Assembly: GCF_003050835.1 (NCBI RefSeq)
Contig: NZ_QAOJ01000007.1
Location: 62,001-126,000, forward strand
Direction: 5' to 3'
From: Pseudomonas sp. GV071
GTDB taxonomy: Bacteria; Pseudomonadota; Gammaproteobacteria; Pseudomonadales; Pseudomonadaceae
Length of the DNA: 64,000 bases
The notes beneath the pieces were generated by a model. It had not been told where the DNA came from. It ran no database searches and worked only from the letters and a program-made list of their open reading frames with translations. Of the stretch, positions 1 through 7,264 are shown piece by piece. Position numbers and translations under genes: made by a program. How positions within the stretch are numbered: position 1 is the stretch's first letter; each line of letters starts with the position of its first letter.

Positions 1-1002
1 CTGAGCGGGCGCCTCGACCAGTTGGAACTGGGCCAACAGCTGGGTAGCCAACAGGCACGCCAGGGCTCGCTGGAAAACCTGCTGAAATCCCTGCAAGGCC
101 TGAGCGGTAAAGAAGGCTTGCCCGAGGGGGTGCGTGCCAGCATCGACAAGTTGCTCGGCTCCTTGCCCGATGGCGCCCAGCTCAGCGACTCCAAAGGCCT
201 GGCCCAGGCCCTGGAAAAAAGCGGCATGTTCCTCGAAGCCAAGCTGCTCAGCGGCAACACCGCCGGCCTGTCGCAAGACATGAAAGCCAACCTGCTGCGT
301 CTGATCGCGCAGATTCTGCCGGCCTTGCCCAGTGGCACCGCGATCAACCCCAACACCATCGGCGCCAACCTCGGCCAGGCATTGCCGGTATTTCTACGGA
401 ACGCCCTGGGCGCCCTGGGGCAAACCGGGGTCAAGCAACCGGGCCTGAGCTTTCCCCTGCCGACCAAGCTGCAGCAGGAGCTAGAAAAGGAAGGCGACCT
501 GGAAAGCCTGCTCAAGCTCGCCGCTGCCGCCGTCTCGCGACTGCAGACACACCAACTGTCCAGCCTGGCGCAAAGCCAACTGACACCGGAGGGCAACCTG
601 CTCACCACCTGGCAAATGGAAGTGCCGATGCGTAACCAGCAGGACCTGGTGCCGCTGCAGCTGAAAATGCAGCGCGAGGACGTGCAGGAAGAAAAACAGA
701 ACGGCAAAGGCGGCAAGAAAGGTCAGCAGCAAGAACCAGTGTGGCGCATCGAACTGGCCTTCGACCTCGCCCCGCTCGGCCCGCTACAAGTGCAGGCGCA
801 GATTGCCCGTGGCAGCCTCACCAGTCAGCTGTGGGCCGAGAAGATCAGCACCGTGCAGTTGATCGACAAGGAACTGGGCACGTTGCGCGACCGCCTCACC
901 GCGGCCGGCCTGAATGTCGGCGAACTGGAGTGTCAGCAAGGTTTCCCCCCGCAAGGCCCGCGGACCACCCTCGAACAACGCTGGATCGACGACAAAGCAT
1001 GA
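1..1002 (+). CDS. FliK-like flagellar hook-length control protein, 5' end outside window
   Basis: The reading frame is open from base 1 with no convincing start, so this is the C-terminal part (about 333 residues) of a longer protein. The last ~90 residues, from about WRIELAFDLAPLGPLQVQ to the end, look like the FliK C-terminal (Flg_hook) domain that contacts FlhB and triggers the export specificity switch. Upstream sequence is Gln/Leu/Gly-rich and low complexity, as in FliK rulers. Its stop overlaps the start of the next gene (ATGA), and that gene encodes an FlhB-C-terminal-like protein, which fits a role in export switching. A separate full FliK lies at 21987-23294, so this is a second FliK-type protein. 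Its exact role is not known from sequence. Confidence 0.8.
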   Translation: MSGRLDQLELGQQLGSQQARQGSLENLLKSLQGLSGKEGLPEGVRASIDKLLGSLPDGAQLSDSKGLAQALEKSGMFLEAKLLSGNTAGLSQDMKANLLRLIAQILPALPSGTAINPNTIGANLGQALPVFLRNALGALGQTGVKQPGLSFPLPTKLQQELEKEGDLESLLKLAAAAVSRLQTHQLSSLAQSQLTPEGNLLTTWQMEVPMRNQQDLVPLQLKMQREDVQEEKQNGKGGKKGQQQEPVWRIELAFDLAPLGPLQVQAQIARGSLTSQLWAEKISTVQLIDKELGTLRDRLTAAGLNVGELECQQGFPPQGPRTTLEQRWIDDKA

Positions 1003-1331
1003 AACGCGAAGCCCCCCGCCAGGCGATTGCCCTCACCTACGATGGCAAGAGCGCGCCAAACCTCAGCGCCAAAGGCGACGACGAACTGGCCGAAGCGATT
1101 CTGGCGATTGCCCGTGAATACGAAGTGCCGATCTACGAAAACGCCGAGCTGGTGCGTTTGCTGGCGCGTATGGAACTGGGCGATGCGATTCCCGAAGAGC
1201 TGTACAAAAGCATCGCCGAGATCATTGCGTTTGCCTGGTACTTGAAAGGCAAAAGCCCTGAAGGGTTTGTGCCGGATGACGGCGGCGAGAAAGACGTAAC
1301 CCCGCATACGCCGCAGCCATTGCTGGATTAA
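999..1331 (+). CDS. FlhB C-terminal-domain-like mini-protein (EscU/YscU/FlhB family)
   Basis: A 110-residue soluble protein matching the region after the autocleavage site of FlhB: conserved AIALTYDGK followed by helices ending in IAFAWYLKGK. It has no membrane segments and no NPTH cleavage motif, so it resembles the free FlhB-CC fragment. Small homologues (FlhX/YlqH type) occur in several flagellate bacteria, where they may partly replace or modulate FlhB. The ATG overlaps the TGA of the upstream FliK-like gene by 4 bp, implying translational coupling. Pairing an FlhB-CC-like protein with a FliK-like protein suggests a dedicated export-switch module; that is inference. Confidence 0.82.
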   Translation: MKREAPRQAIALTYDGKSAPNLSAKGDDELAEAILAIAREYEVPIYENAELVRLLARMELGDAIPEELYKSIAEIIAFAWYLKGKSPEGFVPDDGGEKDVTPHTPQPLLD

Positions 1332-1343
1332 ACGGCCGTTCCC

Positions 1344-1407
1344 GTAGGAGCGGCTTCAGCCGCGATGCTTTTACAATCCACAGCATCGCGGCTAAAGCCG
1401 CTCCTAC
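1344..1407. repeat. REP pair (inverted), GGAGCGGC type
   Basis: Two facing copies of the Pseudomonas REP palindrome (core GTAGGAGCGGCTTCAGCCGC) separated by a short spacer form a long imperfect inverted repeat. It lies between convergent genes, the FlhB-like gene (+) and the DUF2802 gene (-), where such pairs often act as transcription barriers. Confidence 0.9.
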
Positions 1408-1431
1408 AGGGATTTTCGATGTAATCAGAAC

Positions 1432-1836
1432 TCAGCGCTTGGCTTGATGCAGTTTGCTGACCAGTTCGGCTTCGGCGCGGCTGAGGCCGCACGATTGGGT
1501 CAGGTCATCGACGCTGGCGCCCAGGCCGACCAACCGCGCAGCCTGGGTGAAGGAGAGGTTGCTCGGGTCGCGCTGCTCAATCTGGCTGAGCTTGTCCGGA
1601 ATCGGCGCCACGGTTCGGCGCAGTTCGTAGAGCTCTTCGCCCATGCGGATGCTACCGGTGAGGTAGGTATCCAGGCGTTTCTTCAGCTCTTTGATCGCCT
1701 GGTCGCGCAGCGCATCGCGCTGCGCCTGGTGCTCGAACTGCCGCACGAATTCGCGCTGTCGCCCGGCTAGCCAGATGCAGGTGCCGCCCAGCGTGACGCA
1801 GGCCAGGGCCAGCACCAACAGCGCGATGTCGAGCAT
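1432..1836 (-). CDS. DUF2802 membrane-anchored protein of the chemotaxis cluster
   Basis: A 134-residue protein with an N-terminal transmembrane helix (about residues 3-25, LDIALLVLALACVTLGGTCIWL), a charged coiled-coil stretch (30-75) and a small helical C-terminal domain that may be helix-turn-helix-like (AARLVGLGASVDDLTQSCGLSRAEAELVSKL). This matches the DUF2802 family found directly after cheW in pseudomonads. The ATG lies only 3 bp from the cheW stop, so it is the last gene of the che operon. Position suggests a link to polar chemoreceptor arrays, but the function is unknown. Confidence 0.8.
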   Translation of the reverse strand: MLDIALLVLALACVTLGGTCIWLAGRQREFVRQFEHQAQRDALRDQAIKELKKRLDTYLTGSIRMGEELYELRRTVAPIPDKLSQIEQRDPSNLSFTQAARLVGLGASVDDLTQSCGLSRAEAELVSKLHQAKR

Positions 1837-1839
1837 GGG

Positions 1840-2319
1840 TCAGATGCTCTCCAGTTCGGACCATTCTTCTTCGGACATCATTTTGTCCAGCTCAACCAGA
1901 ATCAGCAGCTCGCCGTTCTTGTTGCATACGCCCTGGATGAACTTGGCCGACTCGTCGTTGCCGACGTTAGGCGCGGTCTCTACTTCCGATTGGCGCAGGT
2001 AAACCACTTCGGCGACGCTGTCGACCATGATGCCAACCACTTGCTTGTCGGCTTCGATGATGACGATACGGGTGTTGTCGGTAACCGAACCGGAGTCCAG
2101 GCCGAAACGCTGGCGGGTGTCGATCACCGTCACCACGTTGCCGCGCAGGTTGATGATCCCCAGCACGTAGCTAGGGGCACCTGGCACCGGCGCGATCTCG
2201 GTGTAGCGCAGGACTTCCTGCACCTGCATCACATTGATGCCGTAGGTTTCGTTATCCAGGCGGAACGTCACCCACTGCAGAATGGGATCTTCGGAACCTT
2301 GTGCGGAATTTTTCTTCAT
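1840..2319 (-). CDS. cheW: CheW chemotaxis coupling protein
   Basis: A 159-residue single-domain CheW, the usual Pseudomonas length. It starts at MKKNSAQGSEDPILQW; the frame can be extended upstream by 29 residues, but that part looks non-coding. Hallmarks are VTFRLDNETYGINVMQVQEVLR, GIINLRGNVVTVIDTR and VVGIMVDSVAEVV. CheW bridges chemoreceptors and the P5 domain of CheA in cytoplasmic arrays. It lies downstream of parP, with a 90-bp gap, and 3 bp before the DUF2802 gene. Confidence 0.95.
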   Translation of the reverse strand: MKKNSAQGSEDPILQWVTFRLDNETYGINVMQVQEVLRYTEIAPVPGAPSYVLGIINLRGNVVTVIDTRQRFGLDSGSVTDNTRIVIIEADKQVVGIMVDSVAEVVYLRQSEVETAPNVGNDESAKFIQGVCNKNGELLILVELDKMMSEEEWSELESI

Positions 2320-2409
2320 ATCCCTAGCCTCATCAATGCCGCTCGCGCGGCGTACGGGTGTGACCCGCCGTTTACGGTAAAGCCCCGCACTGGCAGGGCT
2401 GTTCAATCA

Positions 2410-3435
2410 TCAATGCACGCGCCCGTCGCTGCTCAAGCGTTTGGCGGCGCCGCTGGCGATCAGCTCAGCCAGCACGGCGACATCCACCAGCGCGCACATG
2501 TGTTCAATTACGGTTCCGGCCAACCACGGCCGCTGGCTGCGTTGGCTGCGCCACTTGACCTCTTTGGGGTCCAGGCGGATCGAGCGGCTGACTTGGTGAA
2601 CGGCCAGCCCCCATTCGTAGCCTTGCACGGAAATCACATACTGCAAGCCCTGGCGGAAATCATCGCGGTAGCGATCAGGCATCACCCAGCGCGCGGTGTC
2701 CAGCACCCGCAGGTTACCGGCCTGGCACGGCAGGATACCGAGGAACCAGTCCGGTTGGCCAAACAGCGGCGTCAGTTCCTGACCGACCAAGGGGTAGATC
2801 GAACCCAGGCACACCAGCGGCACGGCCAATGTCAGGCCGGCCACATCGAATAACAGGCACTCGAACGGCTCTTCGCCCCAGCTCGGCTGGCCGTCCAGTT
2901 GCAGCGGTGGCGGCGTGGGCGCCATATCCGTTTGAATCTGCTTGGCCACCACCGACTCGGCCACGGGTGGCGCGAGCACTACCGGTTTTGCCACCGGTTT
3001 TTCAGCCACCGGCGCCGGCTGCTCGACCAACAAGGTCGGCATCAACAGCGGCTTGGCCATTTCCAAAGTCGGCAGAACCAGGGTTGGGCGTTCGACGTTG
3101 ACCGCCGCCGGTTTGGCGGCAACCGGTGGCGCTTGCAGACGCGCATCGCGCACCTGCTCTTCCAGCACGGCGGCTTCGAATTCATCGAGGGAAATCGCAT
3201 CGGATTCAACCGGCGCCGCTACCGCAACGGCCTTGGCCACTGGCGCAGGCGCGACCGGCAACGGGCGCACCGGCGCGGTTACGGGAGCCGCTACTGTGGC
3301 TTGCACCACGGCCAGGCTGATCGGCTCAACCGGCTGAGCGTCGGCCAATTCGGCAGCCGCTTCCTGCAGCAGGCCGTCCAGGTAGGACTGCAAAGCCAGC
3401 TGCGGGCGCGTAGCGGTTGCGATAGGACGACTCAT
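2410..3435 (-). CDS. parP: ParP-like CheW-domain protein with long Pro/Ala-rich N-terminal arm
   Basis: A 341-residue protein. Residues 1 to ~190 are a low-complexity Pro/Ala/Val arm; the C-terminal ~150 residues are a CheW-like fold (FECLLFDVAGLTLAVPLVCLG, then GILPCQAGNLRVLDTARWV). It sits between parA and cheW, as ParP does in Vibrio and Pseudomonas, where ParP ties chemotaxis arrays to the cell pole with ParC/ParA and contacts CheA. The ATG at 3435 is preferred over a TTG six bases upstream; neither has a strong ribosome site. Around residues 79-91 the arm contains ISLDEFEAAVL, resembling the repeats in the CheA linker. Assignment as ParP rests on architecture and context. Confidence 0.82.
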   Translation of the reverse strand: MSRPIATATRPQLALQSYLDGLLQEAAAELADAQPVEPISLAVVQATVAAPVTAPVRPLPVAPAPVAKAVAVAAPVESDAISLDEFEAAVLEEQVRDARLQAPPVAAKPAAVNVERPTLVLPTLEMAKPLLMPTLLVEQPAPVAEKPVAKPVVLAPPVAESVVAKQIQTDMAPTPPPLQLDGQPSWGEEPFECLLFDVAGLTLAVPLVCLGSIYPLVGQELTPLFGQPDWFLGILPCQAGNLRVLDTARWVMPDRYRDDFRQGLQYVISVQGYEWGLAVHQVSRSIRLDPKEVKWRSQRSQRPWLAGTVIEHMCALVDVAVLAELIASGAAKRLSSDGRVH

Positions 3436-3523
3436 AGACAAAATCCGAATGAATGAACTGACTCATATATCGGCAGCAGGGGCGCGCGACTTGAGCCAGC
3501 CTTGATAGCAAAAATCGCCATGG

Positions 3524-4312
3524 TTACGCGACCTGCGCCGCCAGTTCATTGCTAAGCAAATGCTTGAGCAGCGCGCGATACGCCAACACACCGCGGCTTT
3601 TGTCATCGAACTGCGATGGCGTCTGCCCTGCCCGGCTGGCATCACGCAAGCGCGTGTCGACCGGAATGTAGGCCGGCCACAGGTGATCGGGGTAGGAGTT
3701 GCGCAAGGTCCGCAGGGTGCTTAGGGATGCCTGGGTACGGCGGTCGAACAGGGTCGGCACGATGGTGTACGGCAGCGCCTGTTTGCGTGAGCGGTTGATC
3801 ATTGCCAGGGTGCTGACCATGCGCTCCAGGCCTTTTACCGCAAGGAACTCGGTCTGTACCGGAATCGCCAACTGCTGGCTGGCGGCCAGGGCGTTGACCA
3901 TCAGCACGCCGAGCAATGGCGGGCTGTCGATAATGGCGTGGTCGAAATCGTCCCACAGCTGCGCCAGGCTTTTTGCGATCACCAAGCCCAGGCCACTCTG
4001 CCCCGGCGACTGACGCTCAAGGGTGGCCAGCGCGGTGCTGGACGGCATCAGGGAAATCGAGGGATGGCTGGTGGGCAGCAGCAATTGCCCCGGCAGCCCT
4101 TGCGGCACATTGCCGCCGTGCTGGAACAGGTCGAACGCGCTGTGCTCCAGGGAATCGGGGTCATGCCCGAAATAGCTCGTCATGGAGCCATGTGGATCAA
4201 GATCGACCACAACCACACGCTTGCCGGCGTCGGCCAACAGGCCCGCCAGTGCGATGCTTGTGGTGGTCTTGCCTACCCCACCTTTTTGATTGGCTACTGC
4301 CCAGACTCTCAT
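3524..4312 (-). CDS. parC: ParA-like ATPase of the chemotaxis operon (ParC/Soj type)
   Basis: A 262-residue MinD/ParA-family ATPase with a deviant Walker A KGGVGKTT (residues 10-17), Walker A' VVVVDLDPHGSM and the switch DHAIIDSPPLLG. The ATG at 4312 is chosen because the Walker motif then sits at the usual distance from the N terminus. Family members use ATP-dependent dimerisation to place and segregate polar chemotaxis arrays, working with ParP. It lies between motD (50-bp gap) and parP in one transcription unit. It is distinct from FleN at 11548-12378, which counts flagella. Confidence 0.9.
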   Translation of the reverse strand: MRVWAVANQKGGVGKTTTSIALAGLLADAGKRVVVVDLDPHGSMTSYFGHDPDSLEHSAFDLFQHGGNVPQGLPGQLLLPTSHPSISLMPSSTALATLERQSPGQSGLGLVIAKSLAQLWDDFDHAIIDSPPLLGVLMVNALAASQQLAIPVQTEFLAVKGLERMVSTLAMINRSRKQALPYTIVPTLFDRRTQASLSTLRTLRNSYPDHLWPAYIPVDTRLRDASRAGQTPSQFDDKSRGVLAYRALLKHLLSNELAAQVA

Positions 4313-4362
4313 GTTCGTTATCCTCCCGGCGCACCAAGGGCTTACCGAGAACAAGCGCCAAC

Positions 4363-5235
4363 CTAAGGGGTCGGCGACGGGGAATTGACAGTACCGCCCG
4401 CGGGCGGCTGCACCGCTGGCGATGGTGCAGGTTGTGTGCCAGCCCGCTCTAACGCGGCGTCGGGCTGCGCATGACCACTTCCTACACCGCTTACACTGCG
4501 TCGCACATCCAAGTTGCGTGACACCACCAGCACGACCCGGCGATTGCGCGCTCTTCCCTCTGCCGTAGCGTTATCCGCAATCGGCTGAAACTCACCATAA
4601 CCGACCGCTGCCAGGCGTCCGGCGTTTACACCATCCATGGCCATCATTCTTACAATGCTAGCTGCCCGCGCCGTCGACAGCTCCCAGTTAGTAGGAAACT
4701 GCGCGGTTTTGATCGGAAGATTATCTGTGAACCCTTCCACATGGATGGGATTCTCATAAGGTGCCAGAATTTTGGCAACCTTTTCGATAATGGTGAACGC
4801 CGTATCGTTGGGAATCGCATCGCCGCTGGGGAACAACAGGCTGGAATTGAGCTCGATTTCAATCCACAGCTCGTTGCCCCGCACGGTCAACTGGTCACTC
4901 TTGATCAGGTCGCCAAACGCTTCTTTCACCGCGTCGCTGATTTCCTGCAGGGCCTTGCTCGGGTCTTCACCGGCTGGTGTGTCCTGATCCAGCGGCCGCT
5001 CGGGCTCGGTGGTCAGCGGCCGCTCCTCGCCCACCGGAATCGGCTTGATGGCACGGTCCGGCTGGTTGAAGGCACCGACCAGGCTGTCGGAAAGAATCTT
5101 GTACTTGCCTTCGTTGATCGATGAGATCGAGTACATCACCACAAAAAACGCGAACAGCAAGGTAATGAAGTCCGCGTATGACACCAGCCAACGTTCGTGG
5201 TTTTCGTGTTCTTCCTGATGCCGCCGACGGGCCAT
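4363..5235 (-). CDS. motD: MotD flagellar stator protein (MotB family)
   Basis: A 290-residue MotB-type stator subunit. It has a charged N terminus, one transmembrane helix (~residues 18-40, SYADFITLLFAFFVVMYSIS) carrying the proton-binding Asp of YADF, a periplasmic plug/linker, and an OmpA-like peptidoglycan-binding domain (IHVEGFTDNLPI ... WELSTARAASIVRMM ... RNRRVVLVV). The C-terminal ~50 residues are a Pro/Ala-rich tail. Pseudomonads have two stators; MotC/MotD is encoded in the che operon. Its start lies 15 bp after the motC stop. Confidence 0.95.
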   Translation of the reverse strand: MARRRHQEEHENHERWLVSYADFITLLFAFFVVMYSISSINEGKYKILSDSLVGAFNQPDRAIKPIPVGEERPLTTEPERPLDQDTPAGEDPSKALQEISDAVKEAFGDLIKSDQLTVRGNELWIEIELNSSLLFPSGDAIPNDTAFTIIEKVAKILAPYENPIHVEGFTDNLPIKTAQFPTNWELSTARAASIVRMMAMDGVNAGRLAAVGYGEFQPIADNATAEGRARNRRVVLVVSRNLDVRRSVSGVGSGHAQPDAALERAGTQPAPSPAVQPPAGGTVNSPSPTP

Positions 5236-5250
5236 ATGCAGCCGAACCTT

Positions 5251-5991
5251 TTAGTCCATGAAGCCTTGCAGCTTGAGCTCGATCGAACGCGGATTTTCCC
5301 CTTCGGCAATGGAGAGAATTCCTTCCAGGAGCATTTCCCGGTACCGCGATTGGCGCAAGGCAATGGCTTTGAGCTTGTTGCCCATGGGCAACAGCAACAG
5401 GTTGGCGAACGCCACACCGTAAATGGTGGCGACAAAGGCAACGGCGATGCCACTGCCGAGCATGCTCGGATCGGCCAGGTTGCCCATTACATGGATCAAG
5501 CCCATCACGGCGCCGATGATGCCGATGGTGGGCGAGTAACCGCCCATGCTGTCGAACACCTTGGCCGCCTGAATATCACGGCCTTCCTGGGTATACAGGT
5601 CAACCTCCAGAATGCTGCGGATAGCCTCTGGTTCGGCGCCATCCACCAGCAGTTGCAGACCTTTGCGGGCGTAGGGGTCAGCCTCGACATCTGCGACCGC
5701 CTCCAGCCCCAGCAAACCTTCTTTACGTGCCGTCATGCTCCAGCCGACCACGCGATCGATGCCGCCAACCAGGTCGATGCGCGGCGGAAAGATGATCCAG
5801 CGCACAGTCACCAGCGAACGCTTGAACACTGTCATCGGCGTCTGCAGGAACGCTGCTCCCAGCGTGCCGCCCACCACAATCAGAAAAGCCGGGCCATTGA
5901 TCAGCGCGCCGACGTGGCCGCCTTCCAGGTAGTTGCCCCCCAGAATGGCAACGAACGCCAGGATCACCCCGATAAGGCTGAGTACATCCAT
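5251..5991 (-). CDS. motC: MotC flagellar stator protein (MotA family)
   Basis: A 246-residue MotA/TolQ/ExbB-like protein with four predicted membrane helices. An N-terminal pair begins [20 protein letters not shown], and a C-terminal pair includes SPTIGIIGAVMGLIHVM and GIAVAFVATIYGVAFANLLLLP. The large cytoplasmic loop between helices 2 and 3 is where the family contacts FliG. Five MotC with two MotD form the proton-driven torque unit. The ATG overlaps the cheB stop by one base (TGATG), giving tight coupling. Confidence 0.95.
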   Translation of the reverse strand: MDVLSLIGVILAFVAILGGNYLEGGHVGALINGPAFLIVVGGTLGAAFLQTPMTVFKRSLVTVRWIIFPPRIDLVGGIDRVVGWSMTARKEGLLGLEAVADVEADPYARKGLQLLVDGAEPEAIRSILEVDLYTQEGRDIQAAKVFDSMGGYSPTIGIIGAVMGLIHVMGNLADPSMLGSGIAVAFVATIYGVAFANLLLLPMGNKLKAIALRQSRYREMLLEGILSIAEGENPRSIELKLQGFMD

Positions 5992-7127
5992 CAGACACAG
6001 GCCTCCACCAGGTGTCGACCGATGTCATCAAGGCTGTAAACCGCGTCCGCCAGGTTGGCTTTGACGATGGCCATGGGCATGCCGTAGATCACGCAACTGG
6101 CTTCATCCTGCGCCCACACCTGGCTGCCACCCTGCTTGAGCAGGCGCGCGCCTTCGCGGCCGTCGGCGCCCATGCCGGTAAGCACTACGGCCAACACCTT
6201 GTCGCCGTAGGCTTTGGAGGCGGAGCCGAAGGTGATGTCCACGCACGGGCGATAGTTCAAACGCTCATCGCCCGGCAGAATTTTCACTGTGCCGCGGCCG
6301 TCGACCATCATCTGCTTGCCGCCAGGGGCCAGCAGGGCCAGGCCAGGGCGCAATTGATCGCCGTCTTCAGCCTCTTTGACGCTGATTTTGCACAGCTTGT
6401 CCAAACGCTCGGCAAAGGCTTTGGTGAAGGCCGCCGGCATGTGCTGGATCAGCACGATGGGCGCCGGAAAATTAGCCGGTAGCTGGGTCAACACGCGTTG
6501 CAGAGCGACCGGGCCGCCGGTGGACGTGCCAATGGCGAGCAGCTTGTAGGCCTTACGCTTGGGCGCGGCGCTGGAAGCAGGGGCATTCCCGGCGGCTGGA
6601 GCGGGGGCGGCTGGCCGCGGTGCGGCAGGTGCCGGACGTGCCGCCGCGCTGCTGGTGCTCGGCGCATGCGCCGGTGCAGGGGTCGCAGCAGGTGCTGCCG
6701 GGGCGCTGGGCAGACTGCTGTAACGGCGGTTACTGCGGGCGATGCTATGCACCTTCTCGCACAGCAACTGCTTGACCTTCTCGGGGTTGCGCGAGATGTC
6801 TTCGAAATTCTTCGGCAGGAAATCCACCGCACCAGCGTCCAGCGCATCGAGCGTTACGCGCGCGCCTTCGTGGGTAAGCGAGGAGAACATCAGTACCGGA
6901 GTTGGGCAACGCTGCATGATATGACGCACGGCAGTGATGCCATCCATCATCGGCATTTCGTAGTCCATGGTGATCACGTCAGGCTTGAGCGCCAGGGCCT
7001 GATCGATAGCCTCCCGGCCATTGGTAGCAGTGCCGACGACCTGAATATTCGGGTCGGCGGAGAGAATCTCCGAGACACGCCGGCGGAAAAAGCCGGAATC
7101 GTCCACCACCAGAACCTTAACTGCCAT
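5991..7127 (-). CDS. cheB: CheB chemoreceptor methylesterase/glutamine deamidase
   Basis: A 378-residue two-domain response regulator. The N-terminal receiver has the phospho-acceptor at Asp55 ([10 protein letters not shown]) and acidic pocket D9/D10. A Pro/Ala-rich linker (~145-190) follows. The methylesterase domain has Ser of IGTSTGGP, His of IQHMP and Asp of GMGADG as catalytic triad candidates. It removes receptor methyl groups to reset adaptation. The linker is longer and more repetitive than in enterobacteria, as is common in Pseudomonas. cheR, its partner, is not in the window. Confidence 0.96.
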   Translation of the reverse strand: MAVKVLVVDDSGFFRRRVSEILSADPNIQVVGTATNGREAIDQALALKPDVITMDYEMPMMDGITAVRHIMQRCPTPVLMFSSLTHEGARVTLDALDAGAVDFLPKNFEDISRNPEKVKQLLCEKVHSIARSNRRYSSLPSAPAAPAATPAPAHAPSTSSAAARPAPAAPRPAAPAPAAGNAPASSAAPKRKAYKLLAIGTSTGGPVALQRVLTQLPANFPAPIVLIQHMPAAFTKAFAERLDKLCKISVKEAEDGDQLRPGLALLAPGGKQMMVDGRGTVKILPGDERLNYRPCVDITFGSASKAYGDKVLAVVLTGMGADGREGARLLKQGGSQVWAQDEASCVIYGMPMAIVKANLADAVYSLDDIGRHLVEACV

Positions 7128-7264
7128 AACCGCTCCTTTGAACCCGCCCGAGGCCCCTGTGGGCCACCGCGCTTGGTGCTGCGTGGGCAGGCGAAGCGCT
7201 TATTTACACCGAGTAAATGCCACGCTCCCTGCTGTCTTCACGCGTAGTCTCGAACACGCCGTAA

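Noticed and set aside
1344..1407. Repeat clusters as a CRISPR array
   Set aside because: Only pairs of inverted palindromes are present, with no regularly spaced direct repeats and no cas genes.
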